A DNA stretch of 45,160 bases from Bradyrhizobium sp. SRS-191 (GTDB lineage: Bacteria; Pseudomonadota; Alphaproteobacteria; Rhizobiales; Xanthobacteraceae): the NCBI RefSeq assembly GCF_024586915.1, contig NZ_JANBVS010000032.1, positions 1 through 45,160 of the forward strand, written 5' to 3'. Each line of letters begins with the position of its first letter. Position 1 is the first letter of the stretch. Position numbers and translations under genes: made by a program. The notes under the pieces are model-generated. The model was not told where the DNA came from and made no database searches. It saw only the letters and a list, made by a program, of their open reading frames with translations. This document shows, in pieces, positions 1 to 9,389 of this stretch.

Positions 1-1
1 G

Positions 2-883
2 ACGGCCTCGCAGGCGGTCGCCGACGAACATGCCGCGCATCATGCCATCGGCGGTGAGCAGCTCACTTCGCTCCTGGTGTTCCGCGCCGGCACGGCGCAG
101 CCCAAGGCAGTGCCGCTGGCGCTGGTCACGCGGCTCGAGGAGATCGCGGCCGACAAGATCGAGATCTCCAACGACCGCTACATGGTGCAGTACCGTGATC
201 AGCTGATGCCGCTGGTGCAGATGGAAGGCGTCTCGGTGCAGACGACGGGATCGCAGCCGATCCTGGTGTTCGCCGACGAGACCCGCGCGATGGGCCTCGT
301 GGTCGACGAGATCATCGACATCGTCGAGGAGCGCCTCAACATCCAGGTGTCCGGCGCCAGGGACGGCATCCTCGGCTCGGCCGTGATCAAGGGCCAAGCC
401 ACGGAAGTGATCGACGTCGGCCATTTCCTGCCGATGGCCTTCGCCGACTGGTTCATCCGCAAGGAGATGTCGACGGAATCGCTGACCCAGTCGGTGCTGC
501 TGGTCGACGACTCGCCGTTCTTCCGCAACATGCTGGCGCCGGTGCTCAAGTCGGCCGGCTACAAGGTGCGCACGGCTTCGTCGGCGCTCGAGGGCCTGGC
601 CACGCTGCGTTCGGGGCACACCTTCGACATCGTCGTCACCGACATCGAGATGCCGGAGATGAACGGCTTCGAGTTCACCGAAGCCATCCGCGCCGACCAG
701 AACCTGCAACAGCTGCCCGTCATCGCGGTGTCGTCGCTGGTGTCGCCGGCGGCGATCGAGCGCGGCCGCCAGGCCGGTCTCTACGACTACATCGCCAAGT
801 TCGACCGTCCGGGTCTGATCGCGGCGATGAAGGAACAGATCGAGGAACGGGCGCGTGCCGAAGCCAATCGGCGGGCCGCTTAA
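2..883 (+). CDS. cheA: CheA chemotaxis histidine kinase with C-terminal receiver, 3' end only
   Basis: This is the C-terminal part of the cytoplasmic kinase that takes signals from chemoreceptors and phosphorylates CheY. The reading frame is open from the window edge, so the Hpt, dimerisation and ATPase domains lie upstream and out of view. What is visible is a CheW-like regulatory domain (to about position 470, with the segment VVDEIIDIVEER), then a full receiver domain beginning SVLLVDDSPFF. Its acidic pocket and phospho-acceptor Asp (codon 641-643, in TDIEMPEMNGFEF) are intact. CheA-receiver fusions are common in alphaproteobacteria and may act as a phosphate sink or a branch in the relay. 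cheW follows after 24 bp, so the genes are co-transcribed. Confidence 0.95.
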   Translation, partial: TASQAVADEHAAHHAIGGEQLTSLLVFRAGTAQPKAVPLALVTRLEEIAADKIEISNDRYMVQYRDQLMPLVQMEGVSVQTTGSQPILVFADETRAMGLVVDEIIDIVEERLNIQVSGARDGILGSAVIKGQATEVIDVGHFLPMAFADWFIRKEMSTESLTQSVLLVDDSPFFRNMLAPVLKSAGYKVRTASSALEGLATLRSGHTFDIVVTDIEMPEMNGFEFTEAIRADQNLQQLPVIAVSSLVSPAAIERGRQAGLYDYIAKFDRPGLIAAMKEQIEERARAEANRRAA

Positions 884-907
884 CACGACGGGCAGGAGTA
901 GCGCGCG

Positions 908-1381
908 ATGAGCAGCAAGATCGAAACCACCGAGGGCGCAGCGTCCGAATTCGTGACCGCCGTGATCGGCGGCCAGCTGTTCGGCCTGCCGATCTCGCGG
1001 GTACAGGACGTGTTCATGCCGGAGCGGGTGACGCGGGTGCCGCTGTCGTCGGCCGAGATCGCCGGCGTCCTGAACCTGCGCGGGCGCATCGTCACCGTCG
1101 TCGACATGCGGGCGCGGCTCGGCCTTGCCCGCGCCGATGACGGCAAGCCGCCGATGGCGGTCGGCGTCGACCTGCGCGGCGAGTCCTATGGCCTCCTGAT
1201 CGACCAGATCGGCGAGGTGCTGCGGCTGCCCGAGGCGGGCCGGGAGGAGAACCCGGTCAATCTCGATCCGCGCATGGCGAAGTTTGCGGGCGGCGTACAC
1301 CGCCTCGACGGCCAGCTGATGGTCGTTCTCGATGTCGATCGCGTGCTCGAACTCATGCCCAAGGCGGCGATCGCCGCCTAG
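908..1381 (+). CDS. cheW: CheW chemotaxis coupling protein
   Basis: A 157-residue CheW, the adaptor that links transmembrane chemoreceptors to CheA. The single CheW domain fills the protein: FVTAVIGGQLFGLPISRVQDVF at the start, the conserved NLRGRIVTVVDMR segment near residues 55-70, and a DQIGEVLRLP segment near 100-110. The ATG is preceded by a GGAG-type ribosome site. It sits 24 bp after cheA and 30 bp before cheY, which is the expected order of a chemotaxis operon. No unusual feature is visible. Confidence 0.95.
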   Translation: MSSKIETTEGAASEFVTAVIGGQLFGLPISRVQDVFMPERVTRVPLSSAEIAGVLNLRGRIVTVVDMRARLGLARADDGKPPMAVGVDLRGESYGLLIDQIGEVLRLPEAGREENPVNLDPRMAKFAGGVHRLDGQLMVVLDVDRVLELMPKAAIAA

Positions 1382-1411
1382 CCCGTCAACCGTCTCATAG
1401 GAGAGACAACA

Positions 1412-1801
<390 letters not shown>

Positions 1802-1831
1802 TCCCCTTCGTCTGCCCAGAAGAGGCCGTCC

Positions 1832-2695
1832 GTGAACCAGCCAGATTATGAATTCCTGCGCAAGCTGCTTCGAGACAAGTCAGGTCTCGACCTGTCTGCC
1901 GACAAGCAATATCTGATCGAGAGCCGCCTGCTGCCGCTCGCGCGCAAGGCCGGTCTCGCCAGCATCAGCGACCTCGTCCAGAAGCTGAAGGACGGATCGA
2001 GCACGCTCATCAGTCAGGTCGTCGAAGCGATGACGACCAACGAGACGTTCTTCTTCCGCGACAAGGTTCCGTTCGATCACTTTCGCGACGTGATCATGCC
2101 GGAGCTGCTGAAGGCGCGCGCCAATCGCAAGTCGATCCGGATCTGGTGCGCGGCCTGTTCGACCGGCCAGGAGCCGTATTCGCTGGCGATGTCGCTCAAG
2201 GAGATGAGCGGCGCGCTGAGCGGATGGCGCGTCGAGATCGTCGCCACGGACCTGTCCCAGGAAGTGCTCGAGAAATCCAAGGCCGGCCTCTACAGCCAGT
2301 TCGAGGTGCAGCGCGGCCTGCCGATCCAGCTTCTGGTCAAGTACTTCAAGCAGGCGGGTGAGCTCTGGCAGATCAATTCCGACGTGCGCGGCATGGTGCA
2401 GCACCGCCAGCTCAACCTGCTGCACGACTTCTCACAGCTCGGCACCTTCGATGTCGTGTTCTGCCGCAACGTGCTGATCTATTTCGATCAGGACACCAAG
2501 ATCAACATCTTCGGCCGGCTCGCCAAGCTGATGGAGCCTGACGGCTTCCTGGTGCTCGGTGCGGCGGAAACGGTGGTCGGTCTCACCGACGTGTTCAAGC
2601 CGCTTGCGGACCGTCGCGGCCTGTATCGTCCGAGCGGGGTGGCTTCAACAGCGAAGGCGCCGCTTCCGGGCGCCAGGGTCGCGGTCGGCAACTAG
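1832..2695 (+). CDS. cheR: CheR chemoreceptor glutamate methyltransferase
   Basis: A 287-residue S-adenosylmethionine-dependent methyltransferase that methylates glutamates on chemoreceptors for adaptation. An N-terminal helical domain (about residues 1-75) precedes the catalytic domain, which contains the SAM-binding IWCAACSTGQEPYSLAM, the acidic VEIVATDLSQEVLE strand and FDVVFCRNVLIYFD. I use the GTG start at 1832 because it lies 30 bp after cheY and the protein then begins MNQPDYEFLRKLL, as CheR proteins do. No cheB methylesterase or cheD is next to it in this window, which is unusual because cheR and cheB usually lie together. Confidence 0.94.
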   Translation: MNQPDYEFLRKLLRDKSGLDLSADKQYLIESRLLPLARKAGLASISDLVQKLKDGSSTLISQVVEAMTTNETFFFRDKVPFDHFRDVIMPELLKARANRKSIRIWCAACSTGQEPYSLAMSLKEMSGALSGWRVEIVATDLSQEVLEKSKAGLYSQFEVQRGLPIQLLVKYFKQAGELWQINSDVRGMVQHRQLNLLHDFSQLGTFDVVFCRNVLIYFDQDTKINIFGRLAKLMEPDGFLVLGAAETVVGLTDVFKPLADRRGLYRPSGVASTAKAPLPGARVAVGN

Positions 2696-2730
2696 ATCTC
2701 GCCGTCACGGCGCCAGAGCAGGACACAAAG

Positions 2731-3054
2731 ATGTCTGAAGAGAACAAAGGTACGGAGCGCGTCACTTTCAGCCGGGGCTACGATGTCTGCATCATGGGCA
2801 TCGACGGCACCTGGCGGCGCGATTGTCAGCTCAACGCCATCTCTGACAACGACGCGGTGCTGACCGTCGAGGGCTCGATTCAGGGATTGAACCTCAAGGA
2901 GTTCTTTCTGCTGCTGTCCTCGACGGGCCTCGCCTACAGGCGTTGCGAGCTGGTTCGGGTCAACGGCGCCGAGATGGACATTCAGTTCATCAAGGGGAAG
3001 AACAAGAAGAAGCGCGGCGGCGCATCCGCCGGCCAGGAAACGACCGTCAACTAG
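2731..3054 (+). CDS. PilZ-domain-like small protein
   Basis: A 107-residue protein that looks like a lone PilZ beta-barrel: FSRGYDVCIMGIDGTWRRDC, then LNAISDNDAVLTVEG, then a RCELVRVNGAEMDIQF strand and a basic tail KGKNKKKRGG. PilZ proteins normally bind cyclic di-GMP through RxxxR and (D/N)xSxxG. Neither is intact here: the first is absent and the second is read as NAISDNDA. It may therefore act through protein contacts or bind the nucleotide poorly. It follows cheR by 35 bp in the same direction, suggesting a link between chemotaxis and motility control. The fold assignment is by pattern only. Confidence 0.7.
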   Translation: MSEENKGTERVTFSRGYDVCIMGIDGTWRRDCQLNAISDNDAVLTVEGSIQGLNLKEFFLLLSSTGLAYRRCELVRVNGAEMDIQFIKGKNKKKRGGASAGQETTVN

Positions 3055-3250
3055 TTCTCCTGTTTGAGGTCCGGCGGATCGTCCGCGGCCTGCGTGTGAC
3101 GAGTCCGGCACGGAGCGATGGCGCGACGAACTGCCCAACCTCCTGCGCAAGGCCTAAGTGAGCAGGCCGTTTTTCGGACACGGCTTTTACTTGGCCGCAG
3201 GATCGGATGTGTATGACGATGAAGTCAGTCAATTTTGCCAGGAACGACCA

Positions 3251-3760
3251 ATGTCGGTCATGAGTTCGGAACCTGCGACCAGCCGGTCAGGGGCTGTTGA
3301 GGAAGGCGATCGGCGCGCCCTCCAGCTTCTGGTCGTCGATGACGACGCGGCACAGCGGACGTTGATCGCGCTGGCGGCCAAGCAGGCCGGCCATGCGGTC
3401 ACCGTCGTTGCCACCTGCAATGATGCCATCCGCGAAGTGCGCGACAAGCGCTTCGATTGCGTGACGCTCGATCTGATGCTCGAGGATGGAGACGGCACCG
3501 AGGTTCTCAAGGCGATTGCCGACAGCCGCTTCGCCGGCTCCGTGATCGTCATCAGCGGCATGGATGCGGCCCGACGCATCGCGGCCCGGCTCTATGCCCG
3601 CTCGCTCGGGATCGATCTGCAGAGCCTGCCGAAGCCGGTCGACCTCGCCGCATTGCGCATCTATCTCGCCAATCTCGGCAAGACGGCGCTCGGCCTGCCG
3701 GTGGTTCACACCTGGGGCGGGGTCGCCGCCGAAGGTGTTGCCGCAAAGCATCGGTCTTGA
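3251..3760 (+). CDS. Single-domain receiver protein
   Basis: A receiver-only protein of 169 residues from the ATG at 3251. An in-frame GTG at 3158 would add 31 residues of non-receiver sequence and has no better ribosome site, so I prefer the ATG. The acidic pocket is D30-D32, the acceptor D74 in VTLDLMLEDGDG, and the conserved Lys lies in SLPKPVDL. There is a short disordered N-terminal extension. It is 196 bp downstream of the PilZ-like gene and may be the last gene of the chemotaxis cluster or have its own promoter. No output domain is present, so the partner kinase and target cannot be read from the sequence. Confidence 0.85.
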   Translation: MSVMSSEPATSRSGAVEEGDRRALQLLVVDDDAAQRTLIALAAKQAGHAVTVVATCNDAIREVRDKRFDCVTLDLMLEDGDGTEVLKAIADSRFAGSVIVISGMDAARRIAARLYARSLGIDLQSLPKPVDLAALRIYLANLGKTALGLPVVHTWGGVAAEGVAAKHRS

Positions 3761-4215
3761 AGCAGACGACGTGGCCCGCCTGGGGGGGGCCGCGAGTCGT
3801 AAAAGATAGGCAACGCTGCGACCTCATCGCAGCGTGATCAAAACAAGGGCAATGCAGGCGGGCGTTCCTGCCCCCTGTGTCGAATGTCGTGCAGAAATCC
3901 AATCAGCCACAGCACGGGTCATCGACGGGAACGCGGCAGCCATTGCCGCGCGCGCACGATGCTCGCTGCTTCGGTTTGACTTCGATCATGATCGCGCCGG
4001 CGCCGATGTGTTTTGCAGGGCAGCATGCGATCCACAAGGACTGCCTTGTGATCGTGTTCAGATCGTGTTCTCGTGATGGCGGTTGCGATCCGCAGCTACT
4101 ACTTGTGGGTTCAGGTCATAAGCCGTACAAATACGGGTGCCCAAAACACCGCACGAGTATGGTATCATAAAACGCGCTTTCATTGTTTCTTCTCCCTTTG
4201 CAAGAGCACTCGCCC
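3761..4215. other. Intergenic region with two hairpins and a repeated decamer
   Basis: No convincing gene is seen in these 455 bases. A 9-bp perfect stem with a 5-nt loop lies at 3813-3835, about 50 bases after the receiver stop. A second stem with one bulged base lies at 4028-4054 (arms CACAAGG and CCTTGTG at its core). It is followed by two copies of GATCGTGTTC at 4050-4059 and 4061-4070, spaced 11 bp apart, one helical turn, which could be a regulator site. The FixJ-like gene promoter should lie between here and 4216. Confidence 0.5.
3813..3835 (+). terminator. Hairpin after the receiver gene
   Basis: A perfect 9-bp stem (ACGCTGCGA with its complement) around the loop CCTCA. It stands in the right place to end the chemotaxis transcript, but no U-run follows it on the plus strand, so termination is only a guess. 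Confidence 0.35.
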
Positions 4216-4851
4216 ATGGCCGAACAAACAACTTCCCGCGGTGAGATTTTTGTCGTCGATGACGACCCAGCCGTGCGCGACACCCTGTCGATGGTTCTGT
4301 CGGCGGGTGGATATGAGGTGATCTGCTTTGCGGATGGGGCCGCGTTGTTGGCGGTGGCGCGAAGCCGGACGCCGTCCTGCATTCTGCTCGACGTGCATAT
4401 CCCCGGAAAATCCGGGCTCGACATTCTCAGGGAACTGCACGGCGAGGACTATCCGGCTCCGATCTTCATGATCTCGGGCCAGGGCGATATTCCGATGGCG
4501 GTGAATGCGATCAAGAACGGCGCGCTCGATTTCATCGAGAAGCCGTTCCGCGGCAGTGAGATCGTGGCCCGCTTGAACGAGGCGATCGGCGCTTTTGCGC
4601 GGCGGCAGAAGGAGAACGCCTCGCCGAAAATCGGATCGCTGCATTTCCCCGGCCGCGAGCCGTTGACGCGGCGCGAGCGCGAAGTCCTGGAGCAGTTCAC
4701 GGCGGGAGCCTCCAACAAGGAGGCCGGGCGCACACTCGGCATCAGCCCGCGCACGATCGAGGATCACCGCGCCAACATCATGAAGAAGCTCGGCGCGCGC
4801 AATGCGGCTGACCTCATCCGCATCGTGATGACCGCCTCGCGCGCCAATTGA
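4216..4851 (+). CDS. FixJ-type response regulator (receiver plus LuxR HTH)
   Basis: A 211-residue two-component DNA-binding regulator. Residues about 10-125 form a receiver (EIFVVDDDPAVRDTL, acceptor D59 in LLDVHIPGKSG, Lys in FIEKPF). The GDIPMAVNAIKNGALDFIEKP stretch is characteristic of the FixJ/NarL group. Residues about 145-205 form a LuxR-type helix-turn-helix (LTRREREVLEQF, SNKEAGRTLGISPRTIEDHR). I chose the ATG at 4216; an in-frame ATG at 4183 adds 11 residues but places the start before the receiver consensus. It converges on the hybrid kinase gene, a plausible but unproven partner. It is not fixJ itself by context, since no fixL or nif gene is adjacent. Confidence 0.9.
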   Translation: MAEQTTSRGEIFVVDDDPAVRDTLSMVLSAGGYEVICFADGAALLAVARSRTPSCILLDVHIPGKSGLDILRELHGEDYPAPIFMISGQGDIPMAVNAIKNGALDFIEKPFRGSEIVARLNEAIGAFARRQKENASPKIGSLHFPGREPLTRREREVLEQFTAGASNKEAGRTLGISPRTIEDHRANIMKKLGARNAADLIRIVMTASRAN

Positions 4852-4867
4852 GACCAGCAGCAGGGCT

Positions 4868-4894
4868 GCCGGCGAACTGGTTGTTGTCGCCGGC
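4868..4894. terminator. Hairpin between convergent regulator and kinase genes
   Basis: Arms GCCGGCGA and TCGCCGGC (8 bp, perfect) flank an 11-nt loop in the 52-bp gap between two convergent stop codons. A shared terminator is likely by position, though there is no U-run. Confidence 0.4.
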
Positions 4895-4903
4895 TCTGCC
4901 GCG

Positions 4904-7900
4904 TCAAGCGTTGTTCGTCGCGAGCGCCTTGCGGACCATCTTGGCCAGCTCGGATTTGCGATAGGGCTTCGGCAGCAGCAGGATCCCTTCGTCGAGACGG
5001 CCGTGATGCACGACGGCATTCTCGGTATAGCCGGACGTGAACAGCACCGGCTGGCCAGGGCGGATCCGCTGGACCTCGGAGGCGAGCTGGCGCCCGTTCA
5101 TCGTCCCCGGCATGATGATGTCGGTGAACAGCAGATCGAAGCGCTCGCCGGCATGGGTGATCGCGAGCGCCTCCGCAGCGTTGCCGGCCTCGAGCGTGGC
5201 ATAGCCCAGCGCATGGAGCTGAGCGAGAACATAGCCGCGCACCAGCCGATCGTCCTCGACCACCAGGATCGTCTCATGGCCGCCTTCGATGGCCGGCGCG
5301 GTTCCCGTTGACGACACGACGGCGCCGTCGCTGCCGGGCGGCAGGTACATGCGGATCGTGGTGCCGTGCCCTTCCTCGCTATAGATCCGGATGTGACCGG
5401 CCGACTGTTTCACGAAGCCGTACACCATCGACAGGCCGAGGCCGGTGCCCTTGCCTGGACCTTTCGAGGTGAAGAACGGATTGAAGACCTTGTCGATGAT
5501 CCCGGCCGGAATGCCGCTGCCGCTGTCGCTCACCGCGATCATCGCATAGCGGCCCGGCCTGACGTCGTCGTAGAGGCTCGCATAGTGCTCGTCGAGATCG
5601 GCCCACCCCGTCTCCAGGATCAGTTTGCCGCCGTTCGGCATGGCGTCGCGGGCATTGAGCGCCAGATTGATGATGGCCGTGGCGAGCTGGTTCGGGTCGA
5701 CATGCGCGACGCAGGCTTCGTCCTGGAACACGGACTCGATCTCGACCTGCTCGCCGAGCGTCGGCCGCAGCAGCTTGGCGGTGTCGATGATCAGCATATT
5801 GACGTCGATCTCGCGCGGCTGCAGGGGCTGTCGGCGTGCGAAGGCCAGCAGGTGCTGGGTAAGATCGGCGCCGCGCGCGGCGGCCTCGTCGATCATCCGG
5901 GTGATCGCGGCCAGCTGCGGTTCCTTCGCGACGGCGGCGGCGAGGATCTCGATCGTGCCGGTGATCACGGTGAGAATGTTGTTGAAGTCATGCGCGATGC
6001 CGCCGGTGAGCTGGCCGATGGCCTCCATCTTCTCCGACTGGCGGATCCGCTCCTCCGTCGCGATCTTGTCGGTCAGGTCGCGGAAGAAGCCGTTGAGCAC
6101 GAACCCATTGCGGGTCTTCAGCGCGGTGACGCTCAGCTCCGCCTTGAACTCGCGGCCGTCGCGCCGCTTCACCATGACTTCGCGACGCCGGCCGCTTCCG
6201 AGTGCAGAGGCTTGGCCGGTCATCACGATCCGGCCAAGTGCGGCGCGCAATTCCTGGCCCTCACCCTTGACCGTAATGATGTCGAACACGTCCTTGCCGA
6301 CGATCTCGGCGCGTGACCAGCCGAAGATCTTCTCGGCCTGCGAGTTCCAATTCAGGATGGCGCCCTTGTCGTCGACCTGTACGAAGGCATCGAGCGCGGT
6401 CTCAATGATGTTTCGGGCGAGCTGCTCGCTCTCGCGCAGGGTCTCCTGCGCGAGCCTGCTCTCGGTCATGTCGTGCCCGATCAGGAAGTAGCGCTCCACC
6501 GGTTCCGACCAGTTCGATGTCCAGGACAGTGTGACCACGCGGCCGTCCTTGTGAACGTAGCGTCCGTCGGAGTTACGTGCGCGCTGGCCGAGGCGAGAGG
6601 CGCGAAGCTCCTCGCGCGCTCTGGGCAGATCATCAGGGTGGATGAAATCAGCCCCGCTGCGTCCGATCATTTCAGCCGGCGTATAGCCGAGAATGGCCTC
6701 CGCGCTGGGTGAGACCTGCACCAGGATGCCGCGGCGATCGACGATCAGGATCAGGTCCTGCGAGGTCTCGAAGATACGCCGGCGCTCTTCGGTCTGCTGT
6801 CGCAGCGCCTGCTCGGTCCTGCGGCTCTCGGTCATGTCTCGCGCGATCTTGGAGGCGCCGATGATCTGGCCGGTCGGCGATTTGATCGGAGACACGCTGA
6901 GGGAGACCAGCACCGGCTCGCCATCCTTGCGGATGCGCACGGTCTCGAAATGCTGGATCCGCTCGCCGCGCGCCACGCGCACCAGGATGTCCTGCGCCTC
7001 GGCCATGCGGTCCGGCGGCACCACGAAGTCGGCCTGCCGCCCGACGGCCTCCTCGGCGGAGTAGCCCAGCATGGTCTCGGCGGCCGGGTTCCATGCCGTG
7101 ATGCTGCCGTCGAGCGCCATCGTCACGATCGCGTCGTTCGACGATTCCACCGCGGCGCTGTAGAGGCGTTCGCGCGCGGCGAAATGATCCCGCGCCGCTT
7201 CGGTGAGGTAGTGCTCCTGGACCTCGCGTTCGAGCTCGGCGGTCTTGGCGCGGACCTCGTCCAGCACGCGCGCGAAGGCGCGCGCCAGCACGCCGGTCTC
7301 GCCAACCGCCTCGAGCGGGATCTTTACCGCTTCGCCGCGGCCGACGCCTTCCACCGCCTGCGTCAGCTGGTTGATCGGCCGCGTCAGCGAGCGTGCGACC
7401 ACGAAGGCGAGCGCGGCGGCGCACAGCATCGCGATCAGGCCGACCTCGATCGCGGTCTTGCGGATGGCCAGCGCCGGCGCCATGAACGCCGTGTTCGGGA
7501 TGGTCTCGATCACCGCGATCCATTCCTGCCCGGCCAGCAGCGCCGGGGCGAAGGCGACGCCGCCGGGCCGGTCGGCATCGTCGTGCACGATCCGCGCAAA
7601 GCCGTCCGCTGCGCCGGTGGCGCTGGCGAGCGCCGGGAAGTCGTCCTGCCAGCGCGTTGATTGGCCGCGCTTCGAGGCGAACTCCCGGTCGGACTCGGGA
7701 TGAAACAGATAGTCGCCGCGCGCATTCACGACGTAGATCTGGCCGCCCGGACGCGCGGCGTTGCGCAGATGCGCGAAGATCGGGCGCATGTCGAGATCGA
7801 GCACCAGGATCGCGAACGGCTTGCCGTCAGGCCCGAGGACGGGCGTGCCGACGCACAGCATCGGCACGCCGGTCTTCGGATCGGTCGTGTTGCCGTCGAG

Positions 7901-8515
7901 GACGATCGGCGAGATGCGGATGCCGCCGGGCGCAAGGCCCAGCGTCTCCTTGATGTAGTTGCGCTCGCCGCGCGCGATCAGCTCGCTCTCGGGAACGATC
8001 CGGACGGCGTTGTCCGGCCCGAGCCGGTCGACGCGGATCAGCTCGCGATAATTGTTCTCGGTGCCGATCAGGCGGATCATCGCGTAGGTCGGCTTCGCCT
8101 GCAGCTCGGCGAAGTAGCGCATCGCGACGCGCTCGCGCCACGACTGCGCGGGCAGTCCTTCGCGCGGATCGGGAATCCCGGTCTTCAGCGTGCGGATGAG
8201 AGTCGCGAGGTTCGGGGTCGAGCGATAGGCGGTGAGATCGTTGCGCGCGCTGCCGACATAGTTCTCGAGCTCGGTCGCCATTAGCCGCGAATGCGATTCG
8301 ATGCGGTCCAAGGCGCGCGGCAGCAGCGCCCGCTCGAGGCTGCGGTAGCCGAGCCAGCCGACCGCGAACACGGCGATGGCGACCAGCAGGATCATCGCAA
8401 TCGCCAGCCGCGTCGTCAGCGTCATGCGGCGGCCGAGGCCGACGGCCTCGCTCCCGCCGCGGGCGCCGCTCATCGAGGGTGCGCCGGTTCGGCTGTCAGG
8501 AGTTCGGAACAGCAT
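4904..8515 (-). CDS. Transmembrane hybrid sensor histidine kinase with three PAS domains and receiver
   Basis: A 1203-residue inner-membrane sensor. In order: membrane segment about 35-57, large periplasmic sensor about 60-340 that looks like a double-Cache domain, second membrane segment about 352-376, HAMP about 377-425, three PAS domains (about 450-565, 580-690, 695-815), a HisKA domain with phospho-acceptor H842 in GGIAHDFNNIL, an ATPase domain (NLALNARDAM; DSGSGIP; GTGLGLSM), and a C-terminal receiver with acceptor D1132. The first ATG (8515) overlaps the upstream receiver gene by 20 bp; a second ATG at 8473 is also possible. The tight overlap implies one operon and perhaps a shared phosphorelay. 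The ligand is unknown. Confidence 0.92.
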   Translation of the reverse strand: MLFRTPDSRTGAPSMSGARGGSEAVGLGRRMTLTTRLAIAMILLVAIAVFAVGWLGYRSLERALLPRALDRIESHSRLMATELENYVGSARNDLTAYRSTPNLATLIRTLKTGIPDPREGLPAQSWRERVAMRYFAELQAKPTYAMIRLIGTENNYRELIRVDRLGPDNAVRIVPESELIARGERNYIKETLGLAPGGIRISPIVLDGNTTDPKTGVPMLCVGTPVLGPDGKPFAILVLDLDMRPIFAHLRNAARPGGQIYVVNARGDYLFHPESDREFASKRGQSTRWQDDFPALASATGAADGFARIVHDDADRPGGVAFAPALLAGQEWIAVIETIPNTAFMAPALAIRKTAIEVGLIAMLCAAALAFVVARSLTRPINQLTQAVEGVGRGEAVKIPLEAVGETGVLARAFARVLDEVRAKTAELEREVQEHYLTEAARDHFAARERLYSAAVESSNDAIVTMALDGSITAWNPAAETMLGYSAEEAVGRQADFVVPPDRMAEAQDILVRVARGERIQHFETVRIRKDGEPVLVSLSVSPIKSPTGQIIGASKIARDMTESRRTEQALRQQTEERRRIFETSQDLILIVDRRGILVQVSPSAEAILGYTPAEMIGRSGADFIHPDDLPRAREELRASRLGQRARNSDGRYVHKDGRVVTLSWTSNWSEPVERYFLIGHDMTESRLAQETLRESEQLARNIIETALDAFVQVDDKGAILNWNSQAEKIFGWSRAEIVGKDVFDIITVKGEGQELRAALGRIVMTGQASALGSGRRREVMVKRRDGREFKAELSVTALKTRNGFVLNGFFRDLTDKIATEERIRQSEKMEAIGQLTGGIAHDFNNILTVITGTIEILAAAVAKEPQLAAITRMIDEAAARGADLTQHLLAFARRQPLQPREIDVNMLIIDTAKLLRPTLGEQVEIESVFQDEACVAHVDPNQLATAIINLALNARDAMPNGGKLILETGWADLDEHYASLYDDVRPGRYAMIAVSDSGSGIPAGIIDKVFNPFFTSKGPGKGTGLGLSMVYGFVKQSAGHIRIYSEEGHGTTIRMYLPPGSDGAVVSSTGTAPAIEGGHETILVVEDDRLVRGYVLAQLHALGYATLEAGNAAEALAITHAGERFDLLFTDIIMPGTMNGRQLASEVQRIRPGQPVLFTSGYTENAVVHHGRLDEGILLLPKPYRKSELAKMVRKALATNNA

Positions 8516-8930
8516 CTTGGCCTGGCCGGGGTGGAGCAGCCTGATGGCCTGCCGAGGCCAGGCAATCGGAAACCATGGTCAGCAGGGTCGCTGGTTTGAA
8601 CGGTTTCGGCAATGCGGACACGGCTCCCAGCTTGGTGGCCATGGTAAGATAATCGGGCTCCGCGACCGCGCTCGGGGTCTGCGGCCGTCCCGAGGTCATG
8701 ATGATCGGAACGTTCGGCGCCCGCTTGAGGATCAGGCGCATCGCCTCCAGCCCATCCATGCCCGGCATGAAGATGTCGAGCACCACCAGATCGAAGCTTT
8801 CCCCGTTGAACCGTGCGAGCGCCTTCTGGCCGTCGCCCGCAACCGTCACGACATGGCCGTGCTGCTCGAGCACGCGCTGAATCGTCAGCTGCATGACAGG
8901 GTCGTCATCCACGACCAGTATCTTCGCCAC
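8496..8930 (-). CDS. Stand-alone receiver protein upstream of hybrid kinase
   Basis: A 144-residue receiver from the GTG at 8930, which places KILVVDDDP right at the N-terminus as usual. A GGGAG ribosome site stands 8 bases upstream. The longer in-frame ATG at 8966 adds 12 residues without homology. The acidic residues are D8-D10, the acceptor is D52 in LVVLDIFMPGMDG, and the Lys lies in LPKPFKP. The C-terminus (QAAPPRPGQDAVPNS) is a short disordered tail. Its end overlaps the start of the hybrid kinase gene, so the two are translated together. It may accept phosphate from that kinase. Confidence 0.85.
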   Translation of the reverse strand: MAKILVVDDDPVMQLTIQRVLEQHGHVVTVAGDGQKALARFNGESFDLVVLDIFMPGMDGLEAMRLILKRAPNVPIIMTSGRPQTPSAVAEPDYLTMATKLGAVSALPKPFKPATLLTMVSDCLASAGHQAAPPRPGQDAVPNS

Positions 8931-9389
8931 GCTCCGCGCTCCCCGAATGGCTGGCAGCAAGACCAACGGTCAGTTGTAAAGGTTTTGCCTAATTCGGGGC
9001 CGGCCGCAAGCGCTTCACGAATCAAGTCACATGCTGGATCGACGGCTCGGGAACGAGGCGGGGAAAGATGGGCGAAAGCCGCACATTCGGGGGCCGGGCG
9101 TCAGACGCGGCGGGCGAGCTTGCTCGGAACCAAGCCCTGCCTGCATTTGAGGCACTCGCGCCGTAGTTGTACGGCCGGAACCCTTCACAGTCGCTTAATG
9201 CGGTCGATAGAAAAGTCGAACAAGTTCCCGTCGTGCTTGTGCTCGGCCGTTGAAGCCGAATGCACGGCCCCCGGAAGCACATTGTCGAAGACCTGCGATT
9301 TGGGATGGGATCGCCGGCAAGCGAGGACGATTGCGTGAGTTGGCCGCTGCGGCCATGCGCCGGGCGGTCTGGAATTTTTGGGGGATACA
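8931..9389. other. Divergent promoter region, receiver/kinase operon and chemoreceptor
   Basis: These 459 bases separate the minus-strand receiver/kinase operon from the plus-strand chemoreceptor, so both promoters should lie here. I see a short inverted repeat (CCCCGAAT at 8941-8948, ATTCGGGG at 8991-8998) with a further ATTCGGGG near 9087, but no clear promoter boxes and no credible small gene. Confidence 0.45.
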
